A stretch of DNA of 64,000 bases from Ooceraea biroi (Eukaryota; Arthropoda; Insecta; Hymenoptera; Formicidae), in contig NC_039506.1 of NCBI RefSeq assembly GCF_003672135.1, positions 18,694,497 to 18,758,496 of the forward strand. Direction: 5' to 3'. Each line of letters begins with the position of its first letter. Position 1 is the first letter of the stretch. The position numbers were made by a program, and so were the translations under genes. The notes under the pieces were generated by a model, which had not been told where the DNA came from, did no database searches, and saw nothing but the letters and a program-made list of their open reading frames with translations. This document shows, one piece after another, positions 35,101 through 47,141 of the stretch.

Positions 35101-38100
35101 CCAGCATTGAATTTAACGCCATACCTATTCGAAAAAAAACCCAATGCATTAACGTGTTGAAAAGCCTTTGATTCATCCAAAGATACGAAAAAGCGATCGG
35201 CTACCTTGAAGGAGCGGCGATTTTACTAAAACGAGTATTTCTGGCAGGATATGTTCGGAGACCCTGGTTAGAGCAGCTGGATGTAGCTTCGCGATAGTAG
35301 TGAGCAGATTCAGAGTTAATTGCGCAATGTGGAGGTCTGACTCGTTCAATAGTGCAGGTAATTCTGCAGTAACCTGTGAAAAACACCGCAAATGAAATAT
35401 CAAATAAATAATGAACATTAATGACGAATCATTATGCCAAGTGAATCTGCCAAGTATTTTATCAAGTATGAGCGTAACGCGTTATTAATATTAATAAACA
35501 TTAATGGCAGATAATATTTTGAATCATTAAGTTAATATGATTTAATCGTTAAGTTAAATATTGATAGGAGTAATATTTTGTTACTTTATCAAGTAGATCT
35601 GGATGCAGAGCCGAGCTGTAATTGCACACCAATGTATCCAGAAGAGGGAGAGAAGAAAGTTTCAAAGCTCGTTGATTTTTCCTCAAGAAAGATCCAAGGA
35701 TTGGTATTGCTTCTTCCTATAAAAAAAGAAGGAAAAAAAAACTTGTTATCTTGAAGAGAAAAACTGAAGAAAACACTCTGCTATTTCCCGATGCGTGGAT
35801 TGCATTCGAAAAACTCACCATGATCGGTTTGAGATCGACTCTCAGCGGCGATGCGGCTATGTAAGTTAGAGCCTTGACTGTGGTGAGCCTCGTAATCTCG
35901 TTACGCAGTCTGTCCAGGAAGATTGGCAGGCACACGTGCAGTTTGTCCGACAACGTGTCACCGAAATGTGCGAGGATCTGTCCCATGCAGGAAATGGCTC
36001 GCTCTTTTACTTCCTGATCGATGTCCGCCGTTTTCAGTCTCGTTAAAGTACAGTCATAGATCTCGTTGGACAGCGAAGTGAACCCGCGATAGAAAGGTTT
36101 ATCTGCAAACGACAAATCTGTGTCGTCAATGTCGTCAGGAAAGAAATTGACAATGTTTTTGTATCTCCTGCGGTAATAAATACATTCGAACTTAATGAAA
36201 CTATTAGAAAAATTATAGGTAATTACATTAAAATTATATTAACATTAAGAAATTATAGAGACAATATTATTATCTCCTTTTAGCCGCGATATGAGAACTT
36301 AATCTACTATTACAGATAATTACATCAGAATTAGAGTCATTAAAAAATTATTAAATATTTTTCTTTCTAGCAACGAGATTCTGCACAATGATGATTATAA
36401 ATGAAAATAAAAAATCATTAAGAATCATATTACAAATTATAAATAAATTTCCGTTAGACTCGCGTGTCAAAATATCAATTGTTAAAGAGAAAAGAGAAGT
36501 CATTTGCACAGTGGCTTACCGTGCGGTCTGATCACTTGCACGAGCTGCTGCAACACGAGCAACGCCTCGGCGGCGATTTTGTAGAATGGATCCCCCACAG
36601 CCAATATGATCGGCGGCGCCAGAACGGGCATGTGAACGTGGAACGCTTCCGGCTGGTGCGTCACCAGTAGCGTGTGCACGAAAGCCAGAGTGTCGATCTT
36701 CATGTTCGAGGACGAGTTCTTGTCGCCCAGAGAATATTGTATGCCAGGGATCAGCGCCGGGATGTGATTAGCCAGAGCGCCAGGTAAGACGAGCACCAGC
36801 TCTTTCAACAAGGAGAAACAGTCCTGCCGGGTTTTAATGCTCTTTTCCTTCATCTGACGATGGACCGCTTTCACTATCAACGGCACTTGCTGCTGCAACA
36901 GAGACACGGGCCCGTCGTCGTCCTCCATCGCGTCAGGATCGAGCGGCACGCCGGTAGCCGGCCTCGTTTGCCTCAATAAGGCGATGTATGCGTGGAAGAT
37001 GTCCGACTTAACGTTCTCTTCCCTCTCTGTGATTATGTCACGGCCAATATTATTCATCATGCATCAAAATTATAAATTTCCGAGTAAATTATACATTTGT
37101 TGAATGTTATAAAATTATTGGTCAGTTGAATTAATCGAATATTATTGAAGCTTCATTGTAATCTTATCTTTACTGTTTATTTGTCACACTTCACTAATCA
37201 TTGTAATTGTTTTTCTAGTGAAATTTTTTATTTGTGTTCTCACTGCTTGTTAAGCAATACAAAATTTCAATTGACTAGATTTCTACATATACATATCGTA
37301 GACCATGGAAATGTACGTTGATACTCGCCTTTAAATCTGGCAATTAATGCAGGCGAGACTCCTTTATAAAACTCGGACAGCAATTCTCTCCTACTAGATA
37401 CAACAGCCTCCAGACACTTTGCAGCTGCTCTACGAACCTTCCAACTCATGTCATCGTCATCGGAATACTCGTCTTCCGCATCTTCTTCTCCATCTTCCTC
37501 GATTTCCATCACACCGCCATCACCATCGGAGAAGTCATTCATATCGTCGTCGTAGTTGTAATTTGGATCATACATGATATATATTAAGCAAATCTCTATT
37601 ATCTAAAAGGTTAAAAGTTTCATTTAATAATGCATCTCCTCTCTCTATTATTATATAAATATTATAAATATATACAGTTATAATATTACATTGCTTGTAA
37701 TTATTACATAAATATCTCTATAATATAAAATAAATTCACATTACATACTTTGTTAATGTGTGGTGTAATTTCTTTCGGACATCTATAAACAAAAGATTCG
37801 AACGCTTGCAGACAATATTCCCTCAACTCGTCATCGTCTTCGTTGCTATATTGAACGATCAAAGGCATGACGCGTTCAATTTGTTCACCGAATCTGTGAC
37901 CCGCTTGACGGCTGAGGCAGACAAATTTAAATAAATAAATAACTTATCCTTTGTCAATTATGCACGAATACATTATCAGTTACCAACCAGATAGAAGCGA
38001 TACACTGAATGTAGGTACGTATGACATTCTTTGCAGTTTGAGTCTGAAGACCTTCGAGTAAATGATCCAGCAATTTGTTGTACAAATAATTGTTGCTGGA

Positions 38101-39622
38101 CGTTAAGAGGTGACTCAGCGCTACTATGGTGCGTTTGCGAACCGCCTGCCGTGGCGAAGAGAGCTGCGGCAGCAACGCGGCCAGAATAGTGGAGTGAAAT
38201 GAGACTAGTAGACCGCCGAATCGAGATAATAAGTCAGCGACAATGTCGAGAGCTTCGAGTTGTACAGATACGTCCTCTTGCTGAAAAAGAAACATGAAAT
38301 TATAAAGATACTAAACGTGATTAGAAATATCTCAAAACTAAATGCATAAAGATATTGAGAAAAGTATGAAAAAGCGTATGTAAAAATTAAAGATATTAAA
38401 GATATCTAAAAGATATAAAAACTATTAAATAAAGATATTAAAGAACAATAGTCGAAAATTAAAGACTGAAAGATATTAAAAACTATTTATAAACTTAACA
38501 ACTAAAAATAGTAAAGATATCTGAGAGATTAAAGGTATTAGATTTTAGATCAGAGCAGATGAAGATGCTGCAATTTACCTTTTCGATAGCACTGCTTAAT
38601 TTGCCTGTGATGCGTCTACAAACGCTTGCGACTAACGCACTACAACCCACAGGAAGCTCGGAAATAACAGTCTTCAAGCCAATGCTGGAAATGTCCCGCA
38701 GCTGCTCTTTGTCCGATACCATGTTAGTGCACAGAGCATCCACAATAGTTTCCACTTGATAGTCCTTTACTTTATTGACTAACGGACCCAGACTGAAATT
38801 TGCACACATTCTTACAACTACATCTTCAAATAAAAAAGAAATCTTGATGCGACAAAAAGAAATATTATAAATATCTAAAGTTATCTGCTCTATTCTTTTA
38901 TCCTATCATCAACATTGATCATTCAAAACAAATGAATTTCTACCATTTGACAGCGAGATTCTGCACTTCACCATTCTTGTCCTCCAATAACTTAAGAAGC
39001 ATTTTTACAACTTTGCGCTCCGAGTCATCGTCCAGCTTGATGCTATCCTTTTGGAGCTCGCTCATCAGATCATTAGTGGCCATGAATCTGAAATCCTTGT
39101 CGCTGGACGTCATCTGCAACGGAAATCAGTCATTATTTAAGCGATCACATTGTGACAGCAAAGCTGCTCCGGCTCCATGCAACATAGACACACGTGAGAT
39201 ACACTAACGAAAGGATGCCATCGAAATTCATAACTAAAAACCGATAGGATATCCACCGCGCCGTCCACATCCATGCAATACACCTACAGTTGTCAGATAA
39301 GCCCGCAAGCATGAGCTTCCGGAATCAACAGCTTAACTTACAAAATAACATTTTACACGGACTATTCGAATCCGTGACACAAAGCGAATGACTCTACATC
39401 CGTTCCGCCGCACGATTCTACAGCGTATTCATCGCTCGAACGTTAACGAACGAGAGCGCGAGAGAGGTTATGTCACTCGAGGGAAGATCTCGGGACACGA
39501 AGCGTCGTCCGGACGATGTTTCCGGGTGACGTTTCCTCGATCGCTACTATTATCGCGCGCAGCGCAGTGCGAGCGGTTACCTTCTCCAGCAGGTTCGCGA
39601 TTTGATAGGAGACACTGGCCAT
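32194..39622 (-). CDS. CAND1: Cullin-associated NEDD8-dissociated protein 1
   Basis: HEAT-repeat protein of 1238 aa (human 1230) that wraps unneddylated cullin-RBX1 and exchanges SCF substrate adaptors. Exons: 39622-39581, 39113-38944, 38792-38579, 38280-37988, 37911-37749, 37602-37329, 37026-36520, 36102-35819, 35716-35585, 35373-35205, 35124-34827, 34568-34370, 34249-33992, 33645-33457, 33189-32946, 32800-32654, 32327-32194. All phases close. The N-terminus is MASVSYQIANLLEK. Exon 6 carries the family's acidic loop (EYSDDDDMSWKVRRAAAKC). Exon 8 has DIDQEVKERAISCMGQI, exon 13 GTRNVVAECLGKLTLIDP, exon 14 EDPDLNVRRVAL and exon 15 FECMYTLLDSCLDRLD. Exon 6 ends AAAG/GCGAGT, a GC donor. The exon 4 donor (TG/GTTGGT) is the only one giving the expected SICRQAGHR reading. 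Confidence 0.95.
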
Positions 39623-40167
39623 GGTTGCCGAGCGTGTATCTCACAGCCGGTTCCGGATCCGCAGCGGGAAGGAGACGATCGGCACTGATCGGCACTGTAA
39701 GCACTCCGGCGCAGCGGTCCCCAGCGCGTATCGCGCGCGTATCCGGCGCGACGGAAATGAAAGGAGAAAGGAAAAACGGAGACGAGACGGAAATGCCACC
39801 GGTGGTAACTAACGGTGACACGCGAATGCGCGATACCGCACAGAAGTTCGCACAAACGCTGATAGTCGCCGCGCTTTTCTATCGGTCCCTCTCCCTCTCT
39901 GTCTTTCTTTTCTTCTCTGGCTGTCTCTCTCCTCTTTTCTGTTTTCCACCGTTTTTACGCTCTTTTCTCTTTCCTTTCTTTATTGTTTCTCTGTCTGTCC
40001 GTCTCTTTCTTCCCCTCTTTCGCTCGCGGTCTAACGCAACTCCGCAGTCGGCAACTCTCAGCGCGCTGCGCGATGCCGAAATGCAATTTTTTGCGACGGC
40101 AAGTCGTAGCGGCAACTTCACGCCGCTGATGACGTACGTAGATGGATGCGTGTGTATCACTAGAATC
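39623..40167 (-). promoter_or_regulatory. CAND1 promoter region
   Basis: Directly upstream of the CAND1 ATG, GC-richer than its surroundings, with a long CT-rich tract at 39885-40025 (GA-rich on the CAND1 strand). A long + strand open frame across it is ascribed to this composition. Confidence 0.35.
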
Positions 40168-40520
40168 TTGAGGGTAGTTCGAAAAGTTCTCTGCCTGACG
40201 CAGAGATGGTGCCAGGAGTATCAATTGGTATTTTTCTCATTTTTAGCCAAATAGGCTCGTTCCTACTGGCTGTAACCCCCTTTATATTACTTAATAAAAA
40301 AAATTTCTCATTTTAGTTTATCGGCGATTTTTTTCCGGTGCAATCTTTCATAAAGAGCTCACTAGATAAGTATTACCATCTAGTGATAATGTATATACCG
40401 TTATATGTTGTATGTACCTGCTAGCCGGATGGCGCTGCCAAGGCACTCTCTTTTGTATAGTAAAAAAAATGATTTTTCTCAGATCCCAGGGCCTGCCATA
40501 CCGTTTCCGACAAATACGTT

Positions 40521-40680
40521 CAGGGCCGAAATTCTGTAACTTCGATACCGATCATTTTCGGTATCGTTAACTAGCGACACCTATGAGAGCTACGCTTTCT
40601 CCAAGGTCGTCCTTGCCATTGGCTATCGCTAGTTAACGATATCGAAAATTATCGATAACGAGTTGCAGAATCCCGGCCCA
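40521..40680. mobile_element. Short foldback element
   Basis: About 160 bp with near-complete inverted symmetry. The left part reads GGCCGAAATTCTGTAACTTC with TATCGTTAACTAGCGA inside; the right part mirrors it (TCGCTAGTTAACGATA, then CAGAATCCCGGCC). CAG occurs on both flanks, so a 3-bp duplication is possible. No coding capacity. Confidence 0.7.
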
Positions 40681-41081
40681 GTAGTTCCTTTGTTGTGGTC
40701 GAATAAAACAAACAAGTTTTATTGTTTCTCGAAAAATGGATAAATAAAGTCGAATGTCGCGCAGTGATAAAATACTTTGTTTTAAAACGTTTAACGCCAA
40801 CGGAAATAAAAAACAAACTGGATTACTTTGGGAGACTCTTCACCATCGTTTTCAACAGTGAAGAAATGGGCTACTGAATTCAAACGTTGTCGTTCGTCCA
40901 TTTTTAATAATGAACGTTCAAATTGCCCAAAAACCGCTACGATTGAGGAAGTCATCGAAAAAATCCACAATGCCGTGTTAAATAATCGGCGAATGAAAGT
41001 GTGTGAGTTTGCTACCATTGCGAGTGTCTCAATAGATTGTGTTCACAACATCTTACACGAACATTAATTTGCGTATGAAAA

Positions 41082-41840
41082 CCCAGGCAGCACATGTTAG
41101 CCTAATATATGTTTCTTAGACGTATCTAATGTCTAAGAAACATAAAGTACCATTTAAGAAACGGTTTAAATAGAAACCGTTTTTAGACCTCAATTTTAAA
41201 AACGTATTTTTCACCTTTCCACAGAAACGAAAAATGTGTTTTATTAAATTGATTTGAAATTATATAATTAATATAGAAAAAATAGTAATTTCTACTTACT
41301 TTGCGAGTATTAATTATTTTTACATCGTACGTTTCAATGTACTCGATTATGGAACAAGAGACAAAAATCAACACAAGTGTGCGATTCCCACCTTTGATTC
41401 ACCAAGCGACCGATAGATGGCCAGGTCAGGCGTGACGTTCTCGCAAGAAACATTTGCGTTATCACCTTATAAATAACCATCCGGAAAACCGATCCAATAC
41501 TCTTTTCTTCTTCTTTTCTTTTGAAACTTTTGAGATCACTATTACTTGAAGTGATACTTCAAAAGAGTGAGATTCCACTACACGAAATTTAGAGAGTAAT
41601 TCATAAAATATAAAAATCTAGTTTTTTTACAAAAATGTGACTTAACTCCTGTCTATGAGGTACTGATATATAGAATTGATAAATATTTTTCTGATGGTTT
41701 CTGAAACGTTTTTTTGCCGAAAAAGAAACGTTTTTTCGTTGGACATTTTTCTCCTAAATAAACGTTTCAATAAAATGGTTATGAAACGTTACGGCAAAAC
41801 GTTTATGAAACGGTTTTGAAACCAATGTGTGCTGCCTGGG
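41082..41840. mobile_element. CCCAG-terminal element inside the decayed mariner
   Basis: A 759-bp insert with ends CCCAGGCAGCACATG and its complement (CAATGTGTGCTGCCTGGG). The interrupted mariner codons read ATG-AAA-A before and AA-AGC-TTT after, so the intact MKKLSTRW reading is restored if AA was duplicated: a 2-bp target duplication. Internal sequence has repeated GAAACGTTT motifs. No coding region recognised. Confidence 0.75.
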
Positions 41841-42280
41841 AAAGCTTTCAACGCGATGGGTGTCGCGTTTGTTAACGGTCGATCAAAACCGCATTCGAAT
41901 GAACGTTTCTCAGGAGTGCTTGGACAATTCTGATTGACTGATCATTCTTGTTTTTCTGGTAATACTAATTTATTTATCAGAAGAGCAAGACGGTGATTGG
42001 CCACCGCGTTGCCACGTTACCGCTGCCGCATCCTATGGGCATGCAAGAGCCCTAAGTGTATTGAGTTGACAGGGGACTATGTTGAAAAATATTTAAAAAA
42101 TGTCAAAAATCATGCGTTTTCTTTGTTATGTCGAAAACTTTTCGAACCTACCCTTGTATACTCCTATACTTAAACTAACAAAGTTTTTAATTTTGTTTTT
42201 AATTTTCCCGTTCAGAGCGGACTCTCAATTTTTATGTGACTTTTACACGCACGGCACCGTACATTGCAGAGGCAAATATG

Positions 42281-42955
42281 AATTTTAAATGATAATAAAT
42301 TAAATATTAACTATTAATTCAGTGATGGGGCTTGCGAAGATATTTTAAACAAATAAGTAAACATATATATCTCAATACAAATTGTTTCATTTCATTAGTT
42401 ATTCTGTGGGATTAAGCTGCTAAAGTGTACTGTTCAGTGCACTAAAGGTGAGGGGGCACTATTGTGACGGCCGAAAAATAGACTATTTTCATAAATAAGG
42501 TTTTGCGTGAGACGTAATACATGTAATTTGCTTTTGAAAGTATTGTTTTACTCTTTTGGAAGTACATATCTTAAACGTGTTGTTAAAAACGAATCAGTTA
42601 AAAATGAATATTTTGCCCAAAATGAATATTTTTAACTGATTCGTTTTTAACAACACGTTTAAGATATGTACTTCCAAAAGAGTAAAACAATACTTTCAAA
42701 AGCAAATTACATGTATTATGTCTCACGCAAAACCTTATTTATGAAAATAGTCTATTTTTCGGCCGTCACAATAGTGCTCCCTCACCTTTAGTGCACTGAA
42801 CAGTACACTTTAGCAGCTTAATCCCACAGAATAACTAATGAAATGAAACAATTTGTATTGAGATATATATGTTTACTTATTTGTTTAAAATATCTTCACA
42901 AGCCCCATCACTGAATTAATAGTTGATATTTAATTTATTTATTAACATTTAAATG
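42281..42955. repeat. Near-perfect 670-bp palindrome at the end of the second OR array
   Basis: Left arm (about 42281-42608) and right arm (about 42630-42955) are inverted copies with only a few mismatches around a short centre (AATATTTTGCCCAAAATGAAT). The right arm is the ordinary 3' flank of OR3, also seen without the left arm near 48.80-49.17 kb, so the left arm was added by inverted duplication. Confidence 0.85.
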
Positions 42956-43375
42956 GCTATAATTGTAATATTTATAATATTTATAATAATAATTCACATA
43001 ACATTTATATAATAATATTTAAATAACGTAATAGTTAAATAACTATAATATTTCACTTCTTAATCATCACCATTTCATTTCTTCTCATCTGCAACTTTTC
43101 TTCGAATGATAAATTTTATACGTTTAATGTGTGAAACATTTCAGACCTGATTTTATCAGATTATATGATTGTACCTACAAATAAAGTAATGTTTCTCTTT
43201 GCTTTCTGCATGTCGTTATAGTTTTGAAAGAAAAATGCTACCAAATTTTCTTACCAACTTCCTAATTTTTTAAGCTCAATGGGACAAGAGATTATCGGCA
43301 TTTTTAAACAGTTTTATATCTATAATTTACTCTATTCTAATATACGATACTATACGATGTGTTATATTTTCTTTA

Positions 43376-46300
43376 TTATCGTAAAGATAGCAAAACAGTG
43401 AAGTAAGATACTGATGTACTCACTAGCTGTAAACAAATACATTTTCCTTAGATTATCTTTCTCCTTACTTTTGAATAATGCACGTAAGTATTATGTATGT
43501 ATTGTATGTCATTAAATATATAATTTTACCGAAGCAAAGCTCTCTATAGATAATGTGAATAATCCACCGATATCCAATGTGAAAGCTTTGTTACTCCTTT
43601 GTAATAAGAACAAGATCAACTTCTGTATCTTCAACGGTACTAAGTACCATGGAGCATTGTAACTATAAAAAATGTGGCATAGAATTGCCAATTTGAGAAT
43701 TATCAAATCTATTATTTTTAAAAAAGTATTATTTTTTAAAATTATGGAATTATAGAATTAGAGAATTATTAACAAGATGTATGAGCGCTTTCATCACTGA
43801 AAATTACATCAATAAAAATATAAAAACCACAGATAAAAATATTTCTTACACTGTAAGAAATATACGATCATTAGAATCCATAATTTCCTGTCCAGAATAG
43901 TTGGATATAAACATATATAGAAAAAGACAAATGATATTAACACAATGTCCTATTAGCTTTTCCATTTCTTGCATAGGTGACTCAACTTGCAATATCTAAA
44001 ACACGTCATTGTGCAATTAATATCTTAACATCTCTAATACTATTTACATCTTTAAAATTAATCATTTTTCATACAACTTCTAGTGAATTTTTAAAACTTT
44101 AAGCAATTAGCATGATATTTAGAATTTAGTTTCTCATTATGATTCTCTTAATAGCCCAGCAAACATTTTGGTTGTGGGATGTTGCCAAATGAGAAACAAA
44201 TGTCAGCGGAACTATAATGCCAAAGCCAGAGCCTACTGTGTCCTCAGTTGGTCTCCAATGTGAACCAAATCTGACGAACATATTCCACAGTCCAATTGAC
44301 GACAACATTAGAGCAGATCTGACAATAGAACGGTGAAAATGTTGCATATTGACGGACGTGTGCTAACAGAATTGCAACAAAGTATGTTAACAAAGTATGT
44401 TTTCCATTTGCGACCTTCCGGCAAACATACTTTGTTGCCACATTTGTAATTGCAGAAAATGTTTGCTGGGAGGATATTTATCTTCTTACTAAAACTTTTT
44501 TCGAATTAATTAATTATTGTAAAACGTTACGTATATAAGTCATAAGTAATATCGAATGTAAAAACCTTACTCCATAAAGATTCAAACTCATACAAAGCAC
44601 AGTACTCATTGTAACAATGAAAAGTGATCGTTCCATGTCGCCCACAACAATTTTGGCAATCCTTGAAAAAATGGATATAATCAGAGTACAATAAGTTACC
44701 ATGAAATAGTTTAATTAAATTTTAATTTCATGTTTGACCATGTTTGATTACATTTGGTTAATTAACTACAATAATTGCCTCATACAGCAGCAATTAGTAT
44801 TAACATTGTAATTTCTCTTAATTCTTGTTTTCTGTATTGATGTATACTATTTTATGTCTATAATAATAGCTTCCAAACATATACGTTTTCCTTGTTTTAA
44901 TGTATACATATTATCATATAAATACTAACTCCATAGCTTTGCGATGAATGTCCACGGCACAGATAAACTCCTTGTAAATCATGGTTTCATTTTTTATGGT
45001 AATACTTTGTACCATAGCAGTTATTGCTTGTTCAAAGCGGTAGCTGTGAATATTATCTCCGTTATAATTATATTTAGATATTAGGTTTTCTAGATTCTAT
45101 GAAGTAAAACTTGTTTTTCCCACAATGTGGATGAATATGCACGTAAGTATTATGTATGTATTGTATGTCATTAAATATATAATTTTACAGAAGCAAAGCT
45201 CTCTATAGATAATGTGAATAATCCACCGATATCCAATGTGAAAGCTTTGTTACCCCTTTGTAATAAGAACAAGATCAACTTCTGTATCTCTAAATTATGT
45301 ATGTTTTCTGTTTTTCTAAGTTTATTTCTTTACCTAGCAACTCTCAACATTCCACAGATATATTTGAAACATGATACCAGCATTGTTCCTACCGCTAAGA
45401 TTACAACTGTTCCTACAGTACAAACTGCGTTTAGATATAGGAGCAATAAATAGAAATATCTTTCCTGTACGGCGAAGTATGTAGTCAGAGTTACTATGAG
45501 GTGGCGCGCATAGCTCACATTTTTGGGCATAATTACATCTAAAATGTATGGCCCACATTGTATTACAGTAAGATAAGCATGATTGCATATTCCAATTACT
45601 GAAAATTATCTCTTTTATATAAACAATAAGATACATATATTCATGTGCAATATAATACAATATAACAAATCAGTAAATCATATTTTTTTAGTCAATATTT
45701 TAATCTATTTTACTTCAATTCTAAAATTAATAAATAATCACAATCATAGAAGTTAACAGGTCTTCTTACATATACAGGCGAGCGTTATTCGTTTTGCAAT
45801 GTTTCCATATTTGTTATAGATAGCAATTTCGTTCGAATCCTTTAGTCTGTTGTAAATGTATTGAAATTGCTCCAATATATATCTTATCTATTGTATTAAC
45901 AATATTTTATGCTGGATAGTATTGTAAAGTATGAAAGAAAATTTTTACATAGTACACTTTATTATAGGAATTTATTTACTTTTGGAGAAAATAAAAAATT
46001 AACTTACAGTTTCTATGTTAATCCAAAAGGAAATATAATTCATCAGAAAAAAACTATAATACGTTGATAGAGAAAGCATATCAATAGTAAATTCAAAGTC
46101 ATATTCTACAAAACAAATTCTTGAAAGCTGTAATTAAAACTTTCTTGGGATTTATTTCCTTCAAAAACTCATTGCCACATCTAAATGACATGTAAATTGT
46201 AAACTAGCAAACACTGGGATTAAAAATATTCACGTACCACGAATACGACGAAGCTTGTCAAAATACTAAGACACAATGCTGCCTGAAATCGAGCAAACCT

Positions 46301-46396
46301 TGATTGTTGATAAGGCCACAAGCCAACGGCGAGTAATGTAATCCTATTCCAGCTGAAATATTCTTGGACTGATTGTGAGATACTCGTTTTATACAT
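43376..46396 (-). CDS. Odorant receptor, nine exons (OR3)
   Basis: Predicted odorant receptor of 398 aa, first of three on the minus strand. Exons: 46396-46238, 46127-46008, 45887-45770, 45598-45334, 45043-44930, 44661-44571, 43995-43850, 43662-43530, 43426-43376. All introns are GT-AG and in phase. It has two extra residues in exon 1 (ILVQEYF of the paralogs becomes ISQSVQEYF) and a stop after LLSLR. The conserved blocks QERYFYLLLLYLNA, ASYRFEQAI (across the exon 4-5 junction) and LKIQKLILFLLQRSNKAF are kept. Intron 4 contains a 153-bp copy of its own exon 8/intron 8 junction, and intron 6 carries a CCCAG-terminal miniature element. A mariner lies upstream. Function inferred as an Orco-dependent receptor. 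Confidence 0.9.
44155..44470. mobile_element. CCCAG-terminal miniature element in OR3 intron 6
   Basis: A 316-bp insert with ends CCCAGCAAACATTTT and its complement. The paralogous intron of OR4 reads TTAATAGGATATTTATC; in OR3 the same sequence is split as TTAATAG and AGGATATT, so AG was duplicated (2 bp). Confidence 0.85.
45137..45289 (-). repeat. Copy of OR3 exon 8 3' part inside OR3 intron 4
   Basis: These 153 bases repeat 43478-43630, the 3' part of exon 8 plus the start of intron 8, in the same orientation with about two mismatches (the exon's last codon TCG becomes TCT, and one T to C). No acceptor was copied. The other four ORs lack it. Confidence 0.9.
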
Positions 46397-47141
46397 GATC
46401 CTGTGGTTATTGAGTTACGTGTGACTGCAAACTATTTTGTAACGGTTCGTCAAACTTCATCTCGCATATAGGAGCAATTGCGAATTATATAATCATATAA
46501 CATTATATAAAATTGTATAATTTTTCTCTACCACAGTAAGTTGTCATGCAAATTGTTTAATAATATAAACGGAGTATAAGATAGCACATAATAGAGATCG
46601 ATACATAATTTGTCACCTACTCCCGAGAAGTGCGACGATTAAGTGATCAATATAATGGTGAAGGAAATTTGCCATGTGTTTATTTCCCATTGAAAAATAT
46701 AATATTCGTAAAATACTATCTTGGTCGAAACCCACGCATGCGTAGTTCACCTTTTCTTTAACAGCAGAATTCATGCGTCTCATTCCATTGTGTGCATTCG
46801 TAAAGCTTACTTCTTCGTTGAAGACAGCAGCGTGCGACATATCGTAAAAATATTTATAACATTACTTAACTGACACCACGGTATTAACTATTAAATACCA
46901 GCAGCTTCTAGCAGGTACCTCTTTTTTTATCCGCATTTGAGTTACCTCAGAAGAATCTAGCGTTACTAATTTTAAATATCGAAATATGTTATGTTTATTA
47001 TTTTATACTGTTAAGTGCATTAATGCCGATTTTGCTATTGAACGTGATATTTAATCATTTAATGATGAAATACTAAATTAACATTTAATTAAAATTTAAT
47101 ACGGTTTTCTGTAAACAAGAATATTACTTCCTGCAGATATA
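46397..47141 (-). promoter_or_regulatory. OR3 upstream conserved block
   Basis: Homologous to the other OR upstream blocks. ACGCATGCGT lies at 46734-46743, 338 bases before the ATG. Mariner copy B is inserted at the far end. Confidence 0.5.

Larger units (their letters stand above)
40168..41945 (+). pseudogene. Decayed mariner (second family) with nested insertions
   Basis: TTGAGGGTAGTTCGAAAAGTTCTC at about 40168 resembles a mariner end of the type used by SETMAR-like insect mariners. Transposase pieces follow: VIKYFVLKRLTPTEIKNKLDYF (about 40756-40825), then after a frameshift STVKKWATEFKR (40855 on) to HNILHEH (41067). The reading resumes after an inserted element at 41841 with RWVSRLLTVDQNRIRMNVSQ and ends near 41920. 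The catalytic domain is missing. A miniature element also interrupts it at 40521-40680. Confidence 0.65.

Noticed and set aside
39388..40254. Long + strand open frame (288 codons) at the CAND1 start
   Set aside because: It overlaps CAND1 exon 1 antisense and runs through a CT-rich tract giving low-complexity SLSVFLFF-type residues; no family resemblance.
44240..44450. Open frames inside the OR3 intron 6 insert
   Set aside because: They fall within a CCCAG-terminal miniature element and show no domain; the paralogous introns lack the segment.
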